A stretch of DNA of 64,000 nt from M3007 sp046329435 (GCA_046329435.1 JAXLUR010000002.1:682001-746000), one strand, 5' to 3'; counted from the stretch's first letter, positions 1-9,583 are shown. Made by a program: numbers and translations. Notes: a model not told the origin generated them from the letters alone.

Positions 1-438
1 GGGCTGCGCGGCGCCGAAATGATTGCCGAAACCATCCGGCCCAATGTCGCTATCGTGACCGACGTGACGCACGACACCCACACCCCGATGATCAACATGA
101 AGAAACACGGTGATGTCCGCTCCGGCCACGGCCCCTCGGTCACCTACGCCCCGGCCGTCCATCAGCGCCTGCTCGACCTGATCATCGGCACGGCGCAGGA
201 AAAAGACATCCCGTTCCAGCGCGAGGCCGCATCCAGAATGACCGGCACCGACACCGACGCCTTTGCCTACTCAGGCGGCGGCGTACCCTCGGCGCTGATC
301 TCCCTGCCGCTTCGATACATGCATACAACCGTCGAAATGGCGCACAAAGACGATGTGGCGAACCTGATACGCCTCATTTACGAATCTTTGCAAAAGATCG
401 AAAAGGGGCACGATTTTCACTATTTTTCAAAGATTTGA
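1..438 (+). CDS. M42 family metallopeptidase, C-terminal part (truncated by window start)
   Basis: The reading frame is open from base 1, so the 5' end lies outside the window and only the last 145 residues are seen. They match the end of the M42 (FrvX / glutamyl aminopeptidase / endoglucanase M) zinc aminopeptidase fold: a GTDTDAF stretch, a small-residue SGGGVPSALISLPLRY strand, then RYMHTTVE, whose His is a metal ligand in this family. The last helix carries the usual end-of-domain pattern. The predicted role is cytoplasmic removal of N-terminal residues from peptides. About 95 bases separate it from the next gene on the same strand. Confidence 0.85.
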   Translation, partial: GLRGAEMIAETIRPNVAIVTDVTHDTHTPMINMKKHGDVRSGHGPSVTYAPAVHQRLLDLIIGTAQEKDIPFQREAASRMTGTDTDAFAYSGGGVPSALISLPLRYMHTTVEMAHKDDVANLIRLIYESLQKIEKGHDFHYFSKI

Positions 439-533
439 TAAAAATGCCGGACATTACCCTTGTGAAAAATTCACAATGAAGTAGATTTCCTGCACCAAAA
501 TCACACTCCGCCATACCGACGCCATTCGCAATT

Positions 534-1391
534 ATGGAATACGCCGCCTGTCAAGTATCCATCGCTCCAATGCGCGCCCACCCCTCCGACAAAAGCGAGA
601 TGGTGTCCCAGCTGCTGTTCGGCGAAACCGTCGAGGTGACCGATCACAAAGACAGCTGGCGGCATGTTACCTGTGCCTGGGACGGCTATTCTGGCTGGGT
701 CGATGCCAAGCAACTCAAGCGACTCACCCCTTCCGAATACGACGACTACCGCGAACACCAGTCGATCAACCTCTCACTCGTGGAAGGCCTCATGGCGGCC
801 GATCACTTCGTGCCGCTCACGCTCGGCGCCGTACTGCCGCGTTACGACGGGCTTCGCTGCCAGCTCGGCGACCAGTCGTACCAGTTTTCCGGACCCGTAG
901 TGACGCCCGGCCAGCTTCCGCCCAACGGCGAATGGATCATCAAGGTGGCGCGCCGTTACCTGCAAGCTCCGTACCTGTGGGGCGGGCGTTCGCCGTTCGG
1001 CATCGATTGTTCGGGGCTGACGCAAATGGTGTACAAATTTGCAGGAATTCGCCTGCTGCGCGATGCGAGTCAGCAGGTGACCCAGGGCCGCCCCGTCGAT
1101 TTTGCCGAGCAATGCCAGGCCGGCGACCTGGCCTTTTTCGACAATGGCAAAGGCGATATTTCACACGTAGGCATCGTGCTGCCGGGCTGTCATCTTCTCC
1201 ATGCCAATGGGCAGGTGCGCATCGATAAACTCGATCATTTCGGTATTTATAACCGCGAAGCCGGCCGTTATACGCACCAGTTGCGCATTGTAAAGAGGCT
1301 TTTGCCCGACGAGCCAGTCAGCGCACAAGCGGCAGAACCTTCCGGCGAACAGGCAGAAGAAATGGCCGGTCAGGGCGCTCTGCTGCTCTGA
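534..1391 (+). CDS. NlpC/P60 (C40) cell-wall peptidase with N-terminal SH3-like domains
   Basis: This 285-residue protein has an SH3-like N-terminal half (about residues 1-120, with a GYSGWVDAKQL motif typical of bacterial SH3 folds) and an NlpC/P60 catalytic domain from about residue 135. The expected triad is visible: Cys159 in DCSGL, His211 in SHVGIVL and His223 in LLHANG. The family cleaves the gamma-D-Glu-diamino-acid bond of peptidoglycan stem peptides. No signal peptide is evident from the chosen ATG, so the protein may act on imported muropeptides in recycling, as dipeptidyl-peptidase VI does. The last 25 residues are Ala/Glu-rich and probably disordered. Confidence 0.88.
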   Translation: MEYAACQVSIAPMRAHPSDKSEMVSQLLFGETVEVTDHKDSWRHVTCAWDGYSGWVDAKQLKRLTPSEYDDYREHQSINLSLVEGLMAADHFVPLTLGAVLPRYDGLRCQLGDQSYQFSGPVVTPGQLPPNGEWIIKVARRYLQAPYLWGGRSPFGIDCSGLTQMVYKFAGIRLLRDASQQVTQGRPVDFAEQCQAGDLAFFDNGKGDISHVGIVLPGCHLLHANGQVRIDKLDHFGIYNREAGRYTHQLRIVKRLLPDEPVSAQAAEPSGEQAEEMAGQGALLL

Positions 1392-1426
1392 TTTTTTACC
1401 CAATCCGTTCAAGTATTTTTTATCAA

Positions 1427-2206
1427 GTGGGGCCCGGCGTGCGACAACAACAACTCAAACTTGCCCGTCTCAACGGCAAGCCCGAGGTATTTTTTTCCGT
1501 CCAGGGAGAGGGAAAAAGCCTTGGCTGGCCCTCGATTTTTGTCCGGACTTCGCTGTGCAACCTGCACTGCGTCTGGTGCGACACGGATTACACCTGGAAC
1601 TGGACGGGCACGCGTTTCGCGCACCGCAACGATGCGCGACCAGGGTACCGGAAATTTGATAAAAAAGACTGGATCGCTGAGTGTGATATCGAATCGGTAG
1701 CCGATCAGGTAGCCGCTTATCCCTGTCAAAACGTGATTCTGACCGGCGGAGAACCCATGTTGCAGCAACCGGCGCTCGTGGCTCTGATGCTGGCCCTGCG
1801 GCAAAAAAATGCCTCCTATCGTTTCGAGGTAGAAACCAACGGGACCTTGCTGCCTGCGGCAGATTTCGACGCAGCGATCGATCAATACAATGTGTCGCCC
1901 AAACTCGAAAACAGCGGCAACGGCCGAAAACTCCGCGAACGACCGGCCGTGTACCGCTTCTTTTCCGAGAGCCCGAAGGCCAATTTCAAATTTGTCGTGG
2001 CCGACCCGGCCGACCTGGCAGAAGTGCTGGCGCTGATCGAGCGATTCCGGATCGCGCCCGGAAAGGTATGGCTGATGCCCGAGGGCAGCTCGCGGCAGGC
2101 ACTGGCGCGCAGGAGGAAATGGCTCGTGGAAGTGTGCAAAAACCAGGGCTTTCGATACACAGACCGATTGCACGTGCAAATTTGGGGCAGCAAGAAAGGC
2201 GTTTGA
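1427..2206 (+). CDS. queE: 7-carboxy-7-deazaguanine synthase (radical SAM)
   Basis: QueE converts 6-carboxytetrahydropterin to 7-carboxy-7-deazaguanine in the queuosine/preQ0 pathway. The radical-SAM cluster Cys44, Cys48 and Cys51 is present in CNLHCVWCDTDYTW, with the canonical CX3CX2C spacing. TGGEPM (SAM binding) and a VETNGT strand follow, and VSPKLENSG is the family's substrate-side motif. The SVQGEGK opening is diagnostic. The start is a GTG at 1427; a second GTG at 1439 would shorten it by four residues. No queD or queC is adjacent. It lies 35 bases after the NlpC gene on the same strand. Confidence 0.92.
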   Translation: MGPGVRQQQLKLARLNGKPEVFFSVQGEGKSLGWPSIFVRTSLCNLHCVWCDTDYTWNWTGTRFAHRNDARPGYRKFDKKDWIAECDIESVADQVAAYPCQNVILTGGEPMLQQPALVALMLALRQKNASYRFEVETNGTLLPAADFDAAIDQYNVSPKLENSGNGRKLRERPAVYRFFSESPKANFKFVVADPADLAEVLALIERFRIAPGKVWLMPEGSSRQALARRRKWLVEVCKNQGFRYTDRLHVQIWGSKKGV

Positions 2207-2215
2207 TTATATTTG
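2181..2215 (+). promoter_or_regulatory. Candidate Bacteroidota promoter for the NACHT operon
   Basis: TTTG at 2181-2184 and a perfect TAnnTTTG box (TATATTTG, 2208-2215) are separated by 23 bases, at the long end of the Bacteroidota -33/-7 arrangement. It overlaps the end of queE and would give a leader of about 170 bases before the ATG at 2397. A weaker box (TAATTTTC, 2337-2344) lies nearer the gene. Motif match only. Confidence 0.4.
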
Positions 2216-2396
2216 CTCAAAGAACATGTCGAGGGTTTGATCATTGGCTTGCGACGGGAAAATTTTGTTTTTCTCTTCGTAAAATTTATCGTCGAACAGC
2301 CCGCATTTGATTGCAAAACCTGCCTTGACAAAAACATAATTTTCTACACCTCGCCACAGCATTGAAACCCGGCACGTTCAGAAAAATCGCCAAAAG

Positions 2397-5300
2397 ATGT
2401 CCAAAGAAAGCAATGAACTTGCGCGCCCTTTTCTAGGCGCGCTGGCTTGTATAGGGGTTGCAGGGGTATCCGCAATTGCAGCCGGCGGCTCCATTTCACT
2501 GGGGCTGGCGGGGAGTTCGCTGATGACTATTTTCAGTGGTATTGCCGGCAATATCGCCTCCGACCAGCTGTTGAAAATCGACAATAAAAACCTGTTTCGC
2601 TGGTGGAAACGCCAGGGGCCCGATCTCAGCAACCACGATCTTTTTTTTGCGCTGAGGCAGTCGGTCATCGACGCGTTGAGGGCGGTCGAAGCCCGGTTTG
2701 CAGAGCAATCGTTTGACCTTGACCCGAAGAGCCGGAAACTGATCGGCAAAAAAATCGACATCCTGTGCAAGGAAGTACACGACAATTTCCTGAGCGCGTT
2801 TGGCGATAGCCTCGACGAGGCAGATATCCTCTATTACGGCGAAAACAAATTGGAACTTGCGCGCTCTCCACTTGCGCGATTTTTCCTGGAAGACAGCGTG
2901 ACCGAGCTCGACGAGTCTTTTGCAGGATTCTTTCATGTCGCGTTTCCCGACCTGCTGCTGCAAGCATTTACAGAGCAACTTAAGACCAACAAGAGAGCCT
3001 GGGTGGCCTATCAGCGCATGCTTCTGCAGGAGCTGCACCAACAACTTGCCGGCAACCTTCGGCTCACGGAAGAGCTGAATGTCAAAATGGACGAACTCCA
3101 GAAGGCATTCTCGATGGTCAGTGTGATGTTCCAGACCAATAACCAGGGCCTCGCGGAGTTCTACATGCAGCAAAACGAGACCATACAGGCTTGCTGGCAG
3201 CATGCGCAGGATGAATTCGAGCAAACAATTCAGGACCTGGCCGCCAACCAGCAGGCCTGGGTGGAAGAATGGCGCAAACAGATGGCTGAAAGCCTGTCGT
3301 TGCATTACGAGACGATTGCCAGGCTCGACGAGATCAAGGCGGGGGTGCAGGCGTTGAAAAAACAATCGGAAGGCTCCGCCGGCAAATTTGATGTGGAAGA
3401 CCTCGAAAAACGGGTGCTGCCGGTGTACCTCAACTGGATCAGAGAGAATTTTTACAACATTAAACTGCCCGACATCAAGGAAGAAAACGACCTGCCTTCC
3501 ATCCCGCTCGAGCAGGTTTATGTGGCGCTCCGTTTGTTCAATAAAAAGTCGGAACAGGAACTCCTGTTCAGCAGCGAATTGATCAACAGCAAGGTCGAAT
3601 CCCGCATCCGCGAGGAAGGAAAAGAAGTGACTCCCGAACAAATCGATCATATTCGGACGGAGATTCTACAGGAAAATCCCACGCTCCACTCCGTGAAGCA
3701 AATGCAAACCGGCAGCGGTTCGGATCAGGGGCAAAGCATGAACCTGGCGGAAGCTTTCAAAAATTTCAGGTACCTGGTAATCCTTGGCGACCCCGGCAGC
3801 GGCAAGAGCACACTCTCCAAATGGCTGATGCTCAAACTCGTAGGAGGGGTGTCCAATTATCAATCCACCCAACAGGACGCCACGCCTGTGTCTATCGAGG
3901 AAGTGGAAGTAGTCAGGAAAACGGAGCAAACAGATGCCGAAACACCTGCGCCGCCTCCCGAGCCGCCTCGCATGATCGACCTTGGTCCTGCCAGGCTCCC
4001 CGTGCTGATCCGCATCTCGGATTATTTTCAGTTTTGGGAAAACTATGTGTACAACCCTTCCAGCCCGGACATTGGCAGGGGCATCATCGACTTTATTGGC
4101 ACAGCCCTTCACATCCCCAAACTGCCCGAAATCGACCACGAGGACGTCCGGAAACTCATAGAACTTTACCTCAACAGCAGCCGCGCGGTGGTAATTCTCG
4201 ATGGCCTTGACGAGGTCGTGAGCGACCGGACTTCCATCAACAATGAAATAGGCGATTTTGTCAAAAACTGGATCGACCTGACCAACAAAAAGAACGGAAT
4301 CGTCGCCAAAAAATCCCCCGGAAAGATCGGCGGCAACCAGGTCATCGTCACTTCCCGGATCGTCGGGTACCACACCACGCCGCTGCCCAACAACTTCGCC
4401 AAGGTCTTTATTGAAAAAATGGACGACCCGGCCCTCGAACACTTTTGCGAAGTGTGGTCGCGCCAGATCGTCGTGCAAAACGATAGCAGCCCGGAGGAGG
4501 CAGCCGATCTTCGCGAGGAGCTGATCGCCAAACTCAGCAAGGAACTTAAATCCGCCATATTCGACCCCGCCCGCCCGCAAATCAGGGAACTGGCCACCAA
4601 TCCTTTGCTGGTCACCATGTTGGCCATGTTGTTCCGTTACGGCGACGGACAACTGCCCGATACGCGCGTCGAACTTTATGAAAAATCGGTCTCCATTTTA
4701 ATTGAAAAATGGCATCTCGACCGTCGGCACAACCTGAACCCTGACGATGTCAAGTCGCTCATGCAGGCTCTGGCCACGCACATCCATGCCAGCCCCTCGG
4801 ATGATGTGAACGAGGCCACCCTGCAAAAAATATTCGAGCAGCAACTTTGTCTGCAGGCAGGGCGAAACCCCGACGACCCGATTCCGCCGGAAATAGAGGA
4901 AAAAGCCCGATGGGTACTGTCGATGGTCAGAAGCGATGTGGGCTTGCTCAGCGACCGGGGCGGCAAACTGTACCATTTTTTGCACCGAACCTTTCAGGAG
5001 TACCTCGCCGGCCTCTATCTTATCCGGGATGCCGGCAAAGCGCCGGAAGAGATTATTGACCGGATTGCCGACCCGATCTGGCGCGAGCCGATCGTACTCG
5101 CTTTGGGGTATGCCAACCAGTACCGCGACGAACAACAATTCGGCCGGCTGCTTAAAAACATCCTGAAAGGGGAGGACGAGATAAAGGACCTGGTGCCGCG
5201 CGCGATATTGCTGGTTGCGATCGCCTTGCCGGAAATGAGCCGGCTGTCTTATTCCGACTTTAAAGAAATTACGGTCGCCTTTTTACAGGCATTCGGCGTG

Positions 5301-8300
5301 CAAAAAAGGCTTTCGAAAAGCGAGGCGGTTCAGCAACAGATCAAACTGGTGCTGACCAAACTGAGGTCGGGCAGGTGGAAAGAATATTTCTTCCAGGTCT
5401 GCGCCGATCTGTTGAAAGAAAGCGAATACGGAGAGGCGCATTGGGCCGTACTCAACCTGGCTGCCTTCGAAAACTGGGGGCAGTTGACGTGGGTCGAGGA
5501 TTTGCTCGAGCATTTGCCGCTCGACAATCCGGACTGGAACTGGCCGATCGACCGGGTGTTGAGGAGCATTCTGGCCAATATTGACTTTGTCATTCATCCA
5601 AACGACGGATTGAAATTCAGGAACAAGGTGATGCAACATTCCGAATGGGATGACTTTATCCGCGCAAACCCGGCCTGGATGCGCCTGCTGACCGTTTTGT
5701 ACGGCGGCTGGGTTTCAGACCCGGAAAAAAGGGTGGAGAAGTTTACGGAGCTTGAACGCATCAGGTTCAAATTTTTTGAAGGGGCGGTCAATATGGATAA
5801 CGAGGGGTATTCCATGGCCGTCAGGCTCGACACGGAAGGCGGGGAAGTGGATGCCATGTACAGCGGCCGCCTGGAATTTAATGCCCGGTTTATCCATCGG
5901 GAATCGCCGTTTACGCGGCTGCTGCTCAAGGCCTTGTCGGAAGAAGCGAGCGCCGAATCGCTGATTCCCGCATTTCTGGATATCTGGCAACTCGAAGAGG
6001 ATGTCGAGCGGCGTTCCCTGGCCTTGCTGGCCTTGTCGGCCCTGGGCTACAACACTGCCATGATTGTTTATCGCCAGGAAAATGACCCGGCCGACAAACC
6101 CGCGATCGAGCGTTTTCTTGCGCATTTGCAACGCATCCAGCATGCGCTGCAATCAGCGTTGATCCGTTTTTACCTCATGGTGCAGATGCATCCCGTGGTG
6201 CTGGGTTATTTCAGCTCCCGCCGTTTGCCGACCATAGAGAAAACCGTTTTCACCAGAATTATTCTCGAGACAATCAACCGTGCCGGGTTGCCGCCTTTGC
6301 ACATCAGCGACCGGCTGCCCCAAAAACTATCGTGGTATCTGGGTGATTCGGCGGAAGAACTGCAGGTGAAAAGTGCAGTCGAGGTATTTGCCTGGATTGC
6401 CCGCACCGGCAGTTTCACATTTGATCCGGTCAGCGAACTTAGGGCCATGATCGAGCAGCACGGCGAGGCGCTTGCCGGCCCCAAGGCCGGCGTTTTGCTG
6501 GAATGCCTGTTGAGTTTGCCTTTTAACCGCCTGCTTTGCCAGTCGAACAATTATACCTTGCACTGGCGATTGCCCAAATTGCCGTTTCCGCATTCGGATG
6601 AAAAAAGCAAACGGCTGTATGCGCTGGAAGTAATCAATGGCCTGCCGGAGAAGTACCATTTTTTACAGGAATGGATGATACGGCAGATCTGGCCCCTGAT
6701 AGCTGAGCAACCCGAGGTCGTGCCGTTTGCCTGCACGGTTTTGTTGAAACAGGCAAACGGGCCACAAATCCTGCAGGAATTGTTGCCGGAGGTATTTGAG
6801 TCGGACCAAACGCTCGCCAGTCTGGAGAAATTAATCCTCGAAACAACCGATCCCTATTGCCAGTTTCGGGCCATCGACAACCTGTTTCCCCCCGACAGGA
6901 CGTCCGCGCTGCAAAAGCGCTACATCGCTTCATTCCTCGCCATCGACAGCCCCGAAGAGTGGTTTCAGGCGCTGGATCACTTGTTGAGCAGTCATTATCT
7001 GGAACTGTACCTCCCCGACGGCGAAGTGCTGCAGTTGCCTTATATCGATTTGAATACCTTCCTCGACGTGAACGCCAAAAAACCGCTCTCGGCGCAGATC
7101 GAGGAAAAACTCCAGTTGATGGATGACGACCTGGACCGGGCTATTTTCAAACTTTTATTCCTCAAAAACCTTCATGAAGATGAACTGGAGACCCAGGTTT
7201 TCAGGGTCATGGACGCGGTGGCGGGGGCGAATGAAGACCTGGTCCGACTATTTATGCTGCGTATTATGCTGTCGCGTTTTGGCAGTGTTGCCCGCAAATA
7301 CCCCAACTGGGCCAGCATCAATGCCGCGTTTACCCAGCCCGAATTGTTGAACTTCGCCTTGCAAAAAGACTACCTGACACTGTTCGGAATCGACCATAAA
7401 ATGGTGCCCCAGACCTACGAAGTGGAGGAAGAAAACGGGCTGGAAACGCGCACCGATCCGGATGCCCGGCCACAGGCCGTGATGCTCGGAGTGCTGAGGA
7501 TGGCCCAGCAACTCTCCGACCGGTTCAGCATCCTCGATCAGGTGGAGTACTACTCCAACCAGTTGCTTGTACCGGAATACCGCGAGGCGGCCCTCGGGTA
7601 TTTCCTTACCCAGACCAACAGCGGCCTGATGATGAACCGTCATTGGGTGAACATCCTCGATCAACTTGTTCGGGAAGGGGCAGATGAAACCGTGCAGGCC
7701 CTGTTGCCGCTGATGGACCTCGAATTGAGCTCCGATATTGAAATCGTGGCGCATTGGGAAAATCACTCCGTCAAGTGGCTGAGGCACTTTTATCATTTGC
7801 TACAGGCGGAGGCGGGCGTAATGAACCAGGTGATATTGAAAAGCCTGCTGCAGTATCTGGGCGAATACCCCGACAGACTGCGCTACCGGGCGGCCAATGC
7901 CATTCATGGCTCCGACCCGGGCAGCGGGCAATTGAACCGGATTTTTTACACCTCTAAAATCGAATACGACGACCTGGTGGCCTTGTATGCCTACCGCAAA
8001 ACGCCCAAAATTCAGCCTTCACACCGAACCACGCTGGATTGGTTCAACCACAATCTGGTGCACAACAATGTGAATACCATTCGCCAACTGATCAAGGCCG
8101 TGAAGGAAAAGCCGGAGAAAGACTCCTGGGCGGAGCAACTGGCTTTGCGGCGACTGGAGTTTTGTACCGCTGAAATACTGGAATACCTGGGCGCCGAACT
8201 GTCGCAATCGGAAGGGCTGATTGCCGAGCTGCTGTGGAAATCACTCGCAAGGATGTCGTATGCCAACTCCGGGCACCTCCGCAGGATCAGGCTGATCCAC

Positions 8301-9287
8301 AAGGCCATGAAAAAAGGCCTGGGCGCCAGGGCTGCCGATGCGCTGTCGGGCATGCGCGACCATGAAATCAATGCCACGACCGTCGCCCATGCCCTGCTGC
8401 AAGCCGGAGGAGAAGAGGTCATTCCGACGCAAATTGTCGAAAAAGCCAAAGCCGAACTCGACAAAGCCACCGTCATCGACCCCTTCCAGTGTAAAGACGC
8501 CCATGACCAGGCCATTGCCGAGCTCTTCAGATGGGGGCGCATGGAGTATCATTTCGCTTCGGATGAACAGATTGCCGCCCAAAATTTTTCACAGGCCATT
8601 GCAGGGAAACCGGCCATTATTAAGGCGCTGCTGGACTGGACCCTGGACGCGCTGGACGACGAATTGACCAACCATCGCGGGCAGTTGCACGGCGCGAGTT
8701 TGTCCTGTCTGCTGGCGCAGGTGGCAAGAGACTACCCCGATACGCTGGAGAGCCTCTTCAACCGGCAAAAAACCGTGGAACTGCTGCATGAATGTATCAC
8801 CGAGCACTGGTCCTTCCCTGTACGCCTGCACTGCGCGGCCGTGCTTTGTCGTTTGCGTCAGGTGGACCCCAAGACGCTGAATGCGCTGGTGAATGCCTTG
8901 AAAGATGTCCAGCCGGTTCGCGACGGAGTCATTGCCGAGCTCAAACACCTGAGCCGTATTTTCAACCAGGCTACTTTCGATGCGCTCAAGCAACTGATTT
9001 TTTCTCCCAACGGCACGGTTGCGCAGGCCGCCACCGAACTGTTGGGGGCAATTGCACGCCAGTCGTCATTCGACATACAATTGCGCAAGCAAACCATCAG
9101 CGTTTTTGCCAGGGCGTTGCGCAACCAGCTCAACTACCCGTCCGGAAAGTGCCTGATTTATCATACACCCATGCTTTCCATCATACCCAAACCCGTGTTT
9201 TCGGGCCTGCTCGAAACGGTTTTATACAAAGAACTTGTTGCCCTTTCCGGCGTGACCAACGAACACGGTTTTAAAACCAGCATTTGA
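2397..9287 (+). CDS. Giant NACHT-family STAND NTPase with hydrophobic N-terminus and long helical-repeat C-terminus
   Basis: This 2,296-residue protein has a complete NACHT core. The P-loop GDPGSGKST is at 464-472, Walker B VILDGLDE at 599-606, and a sensor-type VTSR ends at residue 654. HRTFQEYLA at about 863-871 is the winged-helix-region motif typical of COG5635-type NACHT proteins. Residues about 10-60 are Gly/Ala-rich and hydrophobic (SAIAAGGSISLGLAGSS), resembling a membrane-inserting segment. Residues about 75-460 are helical, with a likely coiled coil near 220-330. From about 920 to the end there are some 1,370 residues of Leu-rich helices that look like HEAT/TPR-type repeats. Bacterial NACHT proteins are NLR-like sensors in antiphage defence. 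Here a sensor role for the C-terminus and an effector role for the N-terminus are inference. The length is well above that of most bacterial NACHT proteins. No transposase or integrase is near. Confidence 0.9.
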   Translation: MSKESNELARPFLGALACIGVAGVSAIAAGGSISLGLAGSSLMTIFSGIAGNIASDQLLKIDNKNLFRWWKRQGPDLSNHDLFFALRQSVIDALRAVEARFAEQSFDLDPKSRKLIGKKIDILCKEVHDNFLSAFGDSLDEADILYYGENKLELARSPLARFFLEDSVTELDESFAGFFHVAFPDLLLQAFTEQLKTNKRAWVAYQRMLLQELHQQLAGNLRLTEELNVKMDELQKAFSMVSVMFQTNNQGLAEFYMQQNETIQACWQHAQDEFEQTIQDLAANQQAWVEEWRKQMAESLSLHYETIARLDEIKAGVQALKKQSEGSAGKFDVEDLEKRVLPVYLNWIRENFYNIKLPDIKEENDLPSIPLEQVYVALRLFNKKSEQELLFSSELINSKVESRIREEGKEVTPEQIDHIRTEILQENPTLHSVKQMQTGSGSDQGQSMNLAEAFKNFRYLVILGDPGSGKSTLSKWLMLKLVGGVSNYQSTQQDATPVSIEEVEVVRKTEQTDAETPAPPPEPPRMIDLGPARLPVLIRISDYFQFWENYVYNPSSPDIGRGIIDFIGTALHIPKLPEIDHEDVRKLIELYLNSSRAVVILDGLDEVVSDRTSINNEIGDFVKNWIDLTNKKNGIVAKKSPGKIGGNQVIVTSRIVGYHTTPLPNNFAKVFIEKMDDPALEHFCEVWSRQIVVQNDSSPEEAADLREELIAKLSKELKSAIFDPARPQIRELATNPLLVTMLAMLFRYGDGQLPDTRVELYEKSVSILIEKWHLDRRHNLNPDDVKSLMQALATHIHASPSDDVNEATLQKIFEQQLCLQAGRNPDDPIPPEIEEKARWVLSMVRSDVGLLSDRGGKLYHFLHRTFQEYLAGLYLIRDAGKAPEEIIDRIADPIWREPIVLALGYANQYRDEQQFGRLLKNILKGEDEIKDLVPRAILLVAIALPEMSRLSYSDFKEITVAFLQAFGVQKRLSKSEAVQQQIKLVLTKLRSGRWKEYFFQVCADLLKESEYGEAHWAVLNLAAFENWGQLTWVEDLLEHLPLDNPDWNWPIDRVLRSILANIDFVIHPNDGLKFRNKVMQHSEWDDFIRANPAWMRLLTVLYGGWVSDPEKRVEKFTELERIRFKFFEGAVNMDNEGYSMAVRLDTEGGEVDAMYSGRLEFNARFIHRESPFTRLLLKALSEEASAESLIPAFLDIWQLEEDVERRSLALLALSALGYNTAMIVYRQENDPADKPAIERFLAHLQRIQHALQSALIRFYLMVQMHPVVLGYFSSRRLPTIEKTVFTRIILETINRAGLPPLHISDRLPQKLSWYLGDSAEELQVKSAVEVFAWIARTGSFTFDPVSELRAMIEQHGEALAGPKAGVLLECLLSLPFNRLLCQSNNYTLHWRLPKLPFPHSDEKSKRLYALEVINGLPEKYHFLQEWMIRQIWPLIAEQPEVVPFACTVLLKQANGPQILQELLPEVFESDQTLASLEKLILETTDPYCQFRAIDNLFPPDRTSALQKRYIASFLAIDSPEEWFQALDHLLSSHYLELYLPDGEVLQLPYIDLNTFLDVNAKKPLSAQIEEKLQLMDDDLDRAIFKLLFLKNLHEDELETQVFRVMDAVAGANEDLVRLFMLRIMLSRFGSVARKYPNWASINAAFTQPELLNFALQKDYLTLFGIDHKMVPQTYEVEEENGLETRTDPDARPQAVMLGVLRMAQQLSDRFSILDQVEYYSNQLLVPEYREAALGYFLTQTNSGLMMNRHWVNILDQLVREGADETVQALLPLMDLELSSDIEIVAHWENHSVKWLRHFYHLLQAEAGVMNQVILKSLLQYLGEYPDRLRYRAANAIHGSDPGSGQLNRIFYTSKIEYDDLVALYAYRKTPKIQPSHRTTLDWFNHNLVHNNVNTIRQLIKAVKEKPEKDSWAEQLALRRLEFCTAEILEYLGAELSQSEGLIAELLWKSLARMSYANSGHLRRIRLIHKAMKKGLGARAADALSGMRDHEINATTVAHALLQAGGEEVIPTQIVEKAKAELDKATVIDPFQCKDAHDQAIAELFRWGRMEYHFASDEQIAAQNFSQAIAGKPAIIKALLDWTLDALDDELTNHRGQLHGASLSCLLAQVARDYPDTLESLFNRQKTVELLHECITEHWSFPVRLHCAAVLCRLRQVDPKTLNALVNALKDVQPVRDGVIAELKHLSRIFNQATFDALKQLIFSPNGTVAQAATELLGAIARQSSFDIQLRKQTISVFARALRNQLNYPSGKCLIYHTPMLSIIPKPVFSGLLETVLYKELVALSGVTNEHGFKTSI

Positions 9288-9293
9288 TCAGAC

Positions 9294-9539
9294 ATGAAAA
9301 AATTCACCATCCCTTGTGATTTTGGCGATGTAAAACATCCGTTCCAGATTTATATCGGGCTGCCGAATGCCCGGACGCATCCCCTGCTTTATCAGGAAAT
9401 CTGGCTACGGGAACAAAGAGGCGGAACCATCCCGGCGGAAGTCATGGAGTCGTTTCAAAAACTCCATAATATTGCGCTCGAGAATAAGGTTAGTTTTGAA
9501 GATCTGTGTATGTACGCTCTTGGTACGGATAAGAAGTAA
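9294..9539 (+). CDS. Small DUF2610-like protein, partner of the NACHT gene
   Basis: This 81-residue protein starts with KKFTIPCDFGDVKHPF and contains REQRGGTIPAEVMESFQKL and a NKVSFEDLCMYALG C-terminus. From memory this matches DUF2610 (unknown function). The ATG at 9294 lies 6 bases after the NACHT stop codon, so co-transcription and probably translational coupling are expected. No catalytic motif is visible. The fold looks like a short beta-rich N-terminus with two C-terminal helices. A role as adaptor, inhibitor or sensor for the NACHT protein is possible but is only inferred from adjacency. Confidence 0.7.
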   Translation: MKKFTIPCDFGDVKHPFQIYIGLPNARTHPLLYQEIWLREQRGGTIPAEVMESFQKLHNIALENKVSFEDLCMYALGTDKK

Positions 9540-9583
9540 CACTTTAAAAATCAATAATTTACCCAATAAATTTCTCTTTTGCC

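Noticed and set aside
2496..4652. Minus-strand open frames (384 and 328 codons) under the NACHT gene
   Set aside because: They follow the third-position bias of the plus-strand gene and show no motifs.
2397..9539. NACHT region as part of an integrated mobile element
   Set aside because: No integrase, transposase, tRNA attachment site, flanking repeats or obvious composition shift were seen.
9294..9539. NACHT plus small gene as a toxin-antitoxin pair
   Set aside because: The sizes and order do not fit known types, and no toxin motif is visible in the small protein; kept as an untested partner.
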